Assembly: GCA_001798455.1 (NCBI GenBank)
Contig: MGSI01000128.1
Span: forward strand, 1 to 18,720
From: Deltaproteobacteria bacterium RIFCSPLOWO2_02_FULL_57_26
GTDB lineage: Bacteria > Desulfobacterota > Binatia > UBA9968
Length of the DNA: 18,720 nt
Reading direction: 5' to 3'
The notes beneath the pieces were generated by a model, which worked only from the letters and a program-made list of their open reading frames with translations, was not told the origin of the DNA and made no database searches. Each line of letters starts with the position of its first letter. Position 1 is the stretch's first letter. A program made the translations under genes and the position numbers. Positions 14,752 through 18,720 of this stretch are shown here, one piece after another.

Positions 14752-15789
14752 CTACTTCGTGAAGCCAAGGATTTTACCGTATTGCCCCGCGAGCTTATCG
14801 ATCATCTCCGCCTGATCTTGGGTCATGTAAACCATCTGATGTTTCTGGGCATACTTATAGACCGTAGTCCCCGGAACAAAGGCAGAGCTCTGCCCGCCGT
14901 ACTTATCCCAGACCTCCTGGGCCTCGAGCGTGTTAAGAAACACGGCAAAAAGATGGCCCACGTTAGGATGGCGAGCGCCTTTCGGGACTCCCGCGTGGTA
15001 GGCGGGAGCGATGACAGGCTCAATCCCCTCGGCATGGACGATGGGCGCGCCGGTCGCTTTCGCCCGATGAATGAAGCTATCGGTTAGTGTCGCCGCCACC
15101 AGGATCTCCCCCACTTGGAGACGGGTATAAATCTGGCCCAGCAACCCTAGATTCGGTTCCTGCTTGACGAGCGCCCGCACGTACTCGGTCGCTTTTTTCT
15201 CGCCCCAGGGTCCGGCAGCTAGACGTGAAAAGTGGTGAGCAGCGTTGGTTATACCCAGTTTACCGCCTTTCCATTTCGGATCCAGGAGGTCCTCCCAGCT
15301 CTTCGGCACGTCCTTTGCGGGCAAGATCTTGTTGTTGTAGGCGGGAAGAACGATCTGGTGGGCAAAGGAGACCGTACCGTTGTCGTATTGGATGACTCGG
15401 GGATCGACCCCAACCGCTCTATAGTCGAAGGTCTGGTGCAGCTTCCTGACCCACAGCGTGGCGTGGTGGGCATCGGTTACGACCATCAGATCCCATTCAG
15501 GGGCCACACCCGTAGGCGCACGGACTACGATCTTCGCCACGTCGCCCGGCATGTCTCCCGCGGGGCTATAATTCAGCTTGATATTAAGGCCGTACTTGCG
15601 GTTGAAGGCCTCGGCTAGAGCCTGCGCGCCCTGGGGTGTCAAAGTGGATGGACCGTAAAACTCGATCGTCCCCTCCTTCCGGGCCGCGGCCACGACCTCG
15701 TTTAGGGTAACGGCCTTCAGCCAGGTAGCCCACCCGAGCACAATCGATAAAAACAAAACGCCAATCAGAAAAAATCTTCTCGTCTTCAT
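14752..15789 (-). CDS. ABC-type extracellular solute-binding protein (family 1 / Fe3+-type fold)
   Basis: A secreted periplasmic binding protein, 345 residues. The N-terminus is a Sec signal peptide (MKTRR, hydrophobic stretch to about residue 23, cleavage near WLKA). The mature part begins LNEVVAAARKEGTIEFYG, the usual opening of binding proteins related to the Fe3+/polyamine-type family, with the DLLDPKWKGGKLG segment and a C-terminal GTTVYKYAQKHQ region. The ligand is unknown; no tyrosine pair diagnostic for iron is evident. GGGAGG seven bases upstream supports ATG 15789. No permease or ATPase gene is nearby. The next gene downstream on the strand is an amidohydrolase, separated by a gene remnant. 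It diverges from another binding-protein gene across 471 bp. Confidence 0.9.
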   Translation of the reverse strand: MKTRRFFLIGVLFLSIVLGWATWLKAVTLNEVVAAARKEGTIEFYGPSTLTPQGAQALAEAFNRKYGLNIKLNYSPAGDMPGDVAKIVVRAPTGVAPEWDLMVVTDAHHATLWVRKLHQTFDYRAVGVDPRVIQYDNGTVSFAHQIVLPAYNNKILPAKDVPKSWEDLLDPKWKGGKLGITNAAHHFSRLAAGPWGEKKATEYVRALVKQEPNLGLLGQIYTRLQVGEILVAATLTDSFIHRAKATGAPIVHAEGIEPVIAPAYHAGVPKGARHPNVGHLFAVFLNTLEAQEVWDKYGGQSSAFVPGTTVYKYAQKHQMVYMTQDQAEMIDKLAGQYGKILGFTK

Positions 15790-15803
15790 CTTTTACCTCC
15801 CGA

Positions 15804-15822
15804 CCGCGCAGACAGCGCGCGG
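15804..15822 (-). promoter_or_regulatory. GC hairpin just upstream of the binding-protein ribosome binding site
   Basis: CCGCGC (15804-15809) and GCGCGG (15817-15822) can pair around a 7-nt loop, ending a few bases before the GGGAGG ribosome binding site of the gene starting at 15789. It could affect translation or be an operator half-site pair. Only sequence symmetry supports it. Confidence 0.35.
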
Positions 15823-15981
15823 CAATTTGGGTTGTTCCCAGTCGAAATGAAATGAATGAATTTGTTTTTGACACCTCAACGCCGAGAACTGAAAATTGCC
15901 TCTGACAACCAGATGCCAAGCCGCATTCAAGAGCGCCAAAGGGCGACCAGAAGTGGCGCGGCTCACCATTTTGGTTAGGAC

Positions 15982-16009
15982 CATATACGATACAGGCCTG
16001 CTGCGTCAA
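15982..16009 (-). promoter_or_regulatory. Promoter candidate for the minus-strand solute-binding protein gene
   Basis: Minus-strand TTGACG (16004-16009), 16 bp, then TATATG (15982-15987). A start near 15975 would give a leader of about 185 nt ending with the GC hairpin and GGGAGG. The -35 is the same hexamer as for the Lon-like gene. A 63-codon open frame inside the leader has no ribosome binding site and is probably not a gene. Confidence 0.4.
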
Positions 16010-16260
16010 CGTGCGCTCGGCTTCCAGGCAGACCCGGACGTAAGCAGTTAAGGAAGTGGCGCAGTGCCGGAGATTTGCAAAACAACTGAAAAAGAGTTAA
16101 TCGACCAAAGCGTGTGAGAGCTACTTTCTCGAACAAAAAAGGAGTTTCCTTAGACCCTTGGGCATTCCTCGCAATCCTACTTAAAAAGTAGCTTTGTGAG
16201 AAAGCCTTTTTACAGTCGTAAAATCGGCTTTTCACAGCCGTCATTCAGGAGGTTCAACCT

Positions 16261-17238
16261 ATGAAAAAGGGGGTTTTGTTGGCTTTCTTGCTGCCTTTTG
16301 CGCTGTTCTCGTTTCAATCCCCTGCGCAAGCCCAGACTTTCCGCATCGGTTACACGGCTAAAGTCTTAACCTATCTTCCTCTCTTTGTGGGATGGAAGAA
16401 AGGCTTTTATCAAGCGGAGGGGCTGCGCGGGGACGTCATTCAGATGTTCAGTGGCGGCGTGCATATCCAGGCCCTAGCCACAGGTGAACTGCAGTTTGGC
16501 ACGTTTAATCCCGACAGCATCATTCTCTTTAATGAGAAGGGGGGTAACCTCAAGATCATAGCCGGCGTTGCCAACGCTGCTCCCTACCTTCTGATCGGAG
16601 GAAAAAAATTTAAGCGGGTGGAAGACCTCAAAGGGGAGAAGCTTGCGGCCTCGGCGCTCAGAGGCGGAACGGGATCGCTTCTCACGGCGTACCTGAGGGC
16701 CAAGGGGTTAGTTTATCCCCGCGACTACGCCATTGTCGTCATCCCCGGTGGAACTCCAGCCTTCCTCTCGGCCCTGGAAAGCGGAGCCATCGCCGGGGCG
16801 GTTTTGGGCACACCCTTCTCGGACATGGCCCTTGACCGCGGACTCAACTTGATCGGAGAGATTCTTGAGGTACTTCCCAGGTATCAGTTCAATGCCATCA
16901 ATGTGGACCCTGCCTGGGCGGACAAGAACAGCGCCACGGTGGTCAAGGTCCTCAAGGCACATATACGCAGCCTCCGTTGGATTTATGAGCGCCCGGACGA
17001 GGCGGCGCAACTGTTCACCAGCGAGGCAGGGGCGAAACCACCCTATCCCCGCAGGGGCATAGACTATTTCACGAGGAACAAGGTCTTCCCCACAGATGGC
17101 GCTCTGACGCTTGAAGGCTTGATGGCGAACCTACAGGTGCTAGGAAGAGACGGTCTACTGAAAGAGCCTCTACCGCCTCCAGAGAAGTACGTCGATCTTA
17201 GCTATCTTAAGCAGGCCCAGAGAGAACTCGGCATGTAA
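16261..17238 (+). CDS. ABC-type solute-binding protein, NMT1/THI5 (SsuA/TauA/NitT-like) family
   Basis: A secreted binding protein, 325 residues, of the family that delivers nitrate, sulfonates, taurine or thiamine precursors to NitT/TauT importers. The signal peptide ends AQA at residue 24; the mature protein starts QTFRIGYTAKVLTYLPLFVG, followed by the family pattern KKGFYQAEGL, EDLKGEKLA (about 122-130) and an RGGTGS ligand-loop region. AGGAGG (16247-16252) eight bases upstream fixes ATG 16261. The ligand is not predictable and no permease or ATPase is present. A frameshifted amidohydrolase fragment lies immediately downstream on the same strand, suggesting that transporter and enzyme were once one operon. 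Confidence 0.9.
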   Translation: MKKGVLLAFLLPFALFSFQSPAQAQTFRIGYTAKVLTYLPLFVGWKKGFYQAEGLRGDVIQMFSGGVHIQALATGELQFGTFNPDSIILFNEKGGNLKIIAGVANAAPYLLIGGKKFKRVEDLKGEKLAASALRGGTGSLLTAYLRAKGLVYPRDYAIVVIPGGTPAFLSALESGAIAGAVLGTPFSDMALDRGLNLIGEILEVLPRYQFNAINVDPAWADKNSATVVKVLKAHIRSLRWIYERPDEAAQLFTSEAGAKPPYPRRGIDYFTRNKVFPTDGALTLEGLMANLQVLGRDGLLKEPLPPPEKYVDLSYLKQAQRELGM

Positions 17239-17259
17239 GGAGGCAGAATTGCCCCCTGA

Positions 17260-17435
17260 CAAATAGGTGCGAGGCCGGTCTCCAAACGCCGGGCGAGCGA
17301 GTATGTCCACGACTGCGAGGGGGTGCTTCACCTGTGAGGCGGAGGAGAAGCTACTGACGCAAGCGATCGAGTTTGTCGGGGAGGAGCGGATCATGATCTC
17401 GGCCGACATGCCCCACGGGGAGGCGCGGGCTGGTT
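17260..17435 (+). pseudogene. Frameshifted C-terminal fragment of an amidohydrolase_2 (PF04909-like) gene
   Basis: Reading one frame gives RPVSKRRASEYVHDCEG, ending at a stop inside 17332-17337; shifting by one base at the GGGGG run (17319-17323) continues as CFTCEAEEKLL, AIEFVGEERIMISADMPHGE. Together these match, from memory, the C-terminal signature of ACMSD-like amidohydrolases: K.PSEY...FF.CE.EE..L...I...GED.I.F.SDYPH, including the acidic metal ligand Asp in the final motif. One G fewer would restore the frame. The N-terminal bulk and the last helices are missing, the fragment running straight into the convergent binding-protein gene. It is a decayed gene remnant, co-oriented with and 22 bp after the upstream binding-protein gene. 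Confidence 0.65.
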
Positions 17436-18515
17436 TTATTTGAGTTCGCTGCCCCAGAGCTCTTTTAGAAAACCGCTTTTTTCCAGTTCCGCGGCAAAGG
17501 CATTGTCGTAAAGCTCTTCGGCCTTTTTTCTCACCATTGTACCGCCCTGGCGGGCAAGCTCCACCGCTTCGGTCATGGCCGATTCGGGAATCGTCATACG
17601 CCGGTCCACAATCTCCCTGGCGTACACGTTATAGGATACCTGGAGTGCCTCCTGGTCCTTAACTTTCATCGCCTTCGCGATGGACGCTTTGGCTCTGTCA
17701 GGGTTTTTTTCCACGAAGTGGACGGCTTCGGCAAAGGCCGCAACCACCCTCTGGACCAGTTCCGGGCGTTCTCGAAGGATCTTGTGGCTCGCGTGAACCG
17801 AGCTGTAGATGAAGGGTAGATCCAGGTCGATCAGTCGATAGATGACGTTGAAGCCGTCTTTTTTCGCCCGCGCGTCCAGGGGCGGGGTCACGACGATCGC
17901 GTGGACCACGCCAGCGGCCATCGCTTGATAACGTTCGGACTGGCTCCCGCCGATAGGCCGGATGGTGACCTCATCCGTGGTTAGATTAAACTTTCGAATC
18001 ACTGCCCGGGAAAGTCGGGCGCTCAGGTCCCCGGGCCGGGTGACGCCGATGGTTTTTCCACGGAGATCCTCCCCCCTGCGGATCTCTTTGTGACCCACCA
18101 GCACATAGGGAAGCTTGACGAGCGGAGCCGCAACGAGCTTGGCCTCGATCCCCGAGGCCAGGCCGGGGATGGTAGCGTCAGCGGCGCAGTAGAGAAACTG
18201 GACCTCATCGGCGGCCAGGGCGGCCAGAGAGGGCCCGCTGCCACGAATATAAATAGGCTCGAGCCGGACGCCGTATTTGTCGAAAAGGCCGTTATCGAGG
18301 GCGGTGTAAAGGTGCACAAAGCCGCCCGAAACGGCACAGGTAGCAATTCTTAAGGAGACGGGTCGCTCGCCCGGCTTGACGAGATAGGGGTTGGCCCACG
18401 CCCGCAGGGCAAAGACCAGAGCAACCGCAATCAAGGCAAAGGCCAGCTTGCCTGTCGCCACTACGAAGAGAGCCGTGCCGCGCTTAAAAGGCCCCCGACA
18501 ACGAACGCGCTTCAT
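17436..18515 (-). CDS. ABC-type solute-binding protein, NMT1/TauT-like family
   Basis: A second NMT1-type binding protein, 359 residues, only distantly similar to the one at 16261. It has a long basic N-region (MKRVRCRGPFKR), a hydrophobic core at about 24-37 and probable cleavage after AWA (residue 41); an anchor is possible. The mature part has LRIATCAVSGGFVHLYTALDNGLFDKYGV, EDLRGKTIGV (about 148-157) and GGSQSERYQAMAAGVV, typical of the fold. An open frame continues upstream to 18674 but overlaps ychF; AAGGAG six bases before ATG 18515 supports the start used. It follows ychF by 31 nt on the same strand, so read-through is possible. No importer genes are in view; ligand unknown. Confidence 0.9.
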   Translation of the reverse strand: MKRVRCRGPFKRGTALFVVATGKLAFALIAVALVFALRAWANPYLVKPGERPVSLRIATCAVSGGFVHLYTALDNGLFDKYGVRLEPIYIRGSGPSLAALAADEVQFLYCAADATIPGLASGIEAKLVAAPLVKLPYVLVGHKEIRRGEDLRGKTIGVTRPGDLSARLSRAVIRKFNLTTDEVTIRPIGGSQSERYQAMAAGVVHAIVVTPPLDARAKKDGFNVIYRLIDLDLPFIYSSVHASHKILRERPELVQRVVAAFAEAVHFVEKNPDRAKASIAKAMKVKDQEALQVSYNVYAREIVDRRMTIPESAMTEAVELARQGGTMVRKKAEELYDNAFAAELEKSGFLKELWGSELK

Positions 18516-18546
18516 GAATAACTCCTTTCTGCTAAAGTGATGCGCG

Positions 18547-18720
18547 CTACACATTGAAGCGAAAGCGGACGATATCTCCGTCCCGAACCAGGTAGTCCTT
18601 CCCCTCCAGCCGCAGCTTCCCTGCTTCGCGACACTTCGCATCGCTCCCCAGCGCGACAAAATCTTCGTAGGCAACCACCTCTGCCCGGATAAATCCGCGC
18701 TCCATATCCGTGTGGATTTT
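18547..18720 (-). CDS. ychF: YchF/Ola1-family ATPase, C-terminal end (5' part beyond the window)
   Basis: The last 57 residues of the ribosome-associated P-loop ATPase YchF, running in from the window edge. The reading KIHTDMERGFIRAEVV, then AGKLRLEGKDYLVRDGDIVRFRFNV and a stop at 18547 is the characteristic C-terminal TGS domain, ending in the usual FRFNV. The nucleotide-binding part is outside the window. The binding-protein gene starts 31 nt downstream on the same strand. Confidence 0.95.
   Translation of the reverse strand, partial: KIHTDMERGFIRAEVVAYEDFVALGSDAKCREAGKLRLEGKDYLVRDGDIVRFRFNV

Larger units (their letters stand above)
15790..16260. other. 471-bp divergent intergenic region between two solute-binding protein genes
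   Basis: More AT-rich than its surroundings and without a convincing gene. It holds the minus-strand promoter candidate (15982-16009) and GC hairpin. Towards the plus-strand gene it has a 9-bp inverted repeat, AGCTACTTT (16119-16127) and AAAGTAGCT (16185-16193), a small hairpin CTACTT-AAA-AAGTAG (16177-16191), a TAAAAT -10-like box (16219-16224) with only a poor TTGTGA upstream, and a 5-bp stem (CGGCT/AGCCG, 16225-16240) before the AGGAGG site. The repeated CTACTT can pair with the same AAGTAG in two mutually exclusive ways. Confidence 0.5.

Noticed and set aside
15584..16009. 141-codon minus-strand frame across the binding-protein leader, and a 63-codon frame at 15793-15984
   Set aside because: No ribosome binding site and no recognisable family; the longer one overlaps the real signal peptide in another frame. 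Kept only as leader sequence.
18516..18674. 53-codon N-terminal extension of the binding protein at 17436
   Set aside because: It lies in another frame of the ychF TGS domain and would hide the signal peptide; AAGGAG favours ATG 18515.
1..18720. CRISPR array, tRNA/rRNA, IS element or phage module
   Set aside because: Looked for regular repeats, cloverleaf-like segments, transposase or integrase motifs and terminal inverted repeats on both strands; none seen.

Overview
The window reads as a chromosomal segment from an uncultured, moderately GC-rich Gram-negative bacterium. Two things suggest this: a lipoprotein-type BepA-like periplasmic protease, and several secreted solute-binding proteins with Sec signal peptides. 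The mix of acyl-CoA catabolism, orphan NMT1/THI5-type binding proteins, an AAA_32 Lon-like protease and PepF recalls deltaproteobacterial-type or Binatota/Tectomicrobia/Rokubacteria-like genomes. This placement is inference from gene content, and no rRNA or tRNA is present to fix it.

Layout. (1) Positions 1-3948, minus strand: a tight acyl-CoA catabolic operon transcribed in the order SDR dehydrogenase, crotonase-family protein, acyl-CoA dehydrogenase, second acyl-CoA dehydrogenase (cut by the window edge). Gaps are 17-33 nt and each gene has its own ribosome binding site. (2) Positions 4107-11469: a proteolysis neighbourhood with a secreted HtrA/DegS-like serine protease, a Lon-like AAA+ protease, a BepA-like M48 metalloprotease with TPRs, an uncharacterised 113-residue protein and an M3 oligoendopeptidase F. 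The Lon-like and M48 genes diverge from a compact region with two well-formed sigma70-like promoters back to back. (3) Positions 11470-13093: a more GC-rich segment with an MFS transporter, a perfect palindrome just before its start, and tiny coupled ORFs behind it that look like a truncated following gene. It is probably laterally acquired. (4) Positions 13105-18515: an amidohydrolase and three unrelated or distantly related ABC-type solute-binding proteins with no permease or ATPase in view. Between them lie two decayed gene remnants: the C-terminus of an Asp/Glu racemase or maleate isomerase-like protein, and a frameshifted C-terminal piece of an amidohydrolase_2-type enzyme. (5) Positions 18547-18720: the C-terminal TGS end of ychF.

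How it fits together. The first operon would oxidise an acyl-CoA by dehydrogenation, hydration or isomerisation, and 3-hydroxy dehydrogenation; its substrate is unknown. The protease block serves envelope and cytoplasmic protein quality control but is not one operon. The binding-protein region looks like an eroded accessory locus for import and hydrolysis of small organic substrates. I found no CRISPR array, phage module, IS element or defence system. The most unusual signals are the relic genes, the orphan binding proteins, the odd active sites (HtrA, crotonase, amidohydrolase) and a probably leaderless M48 transcript.
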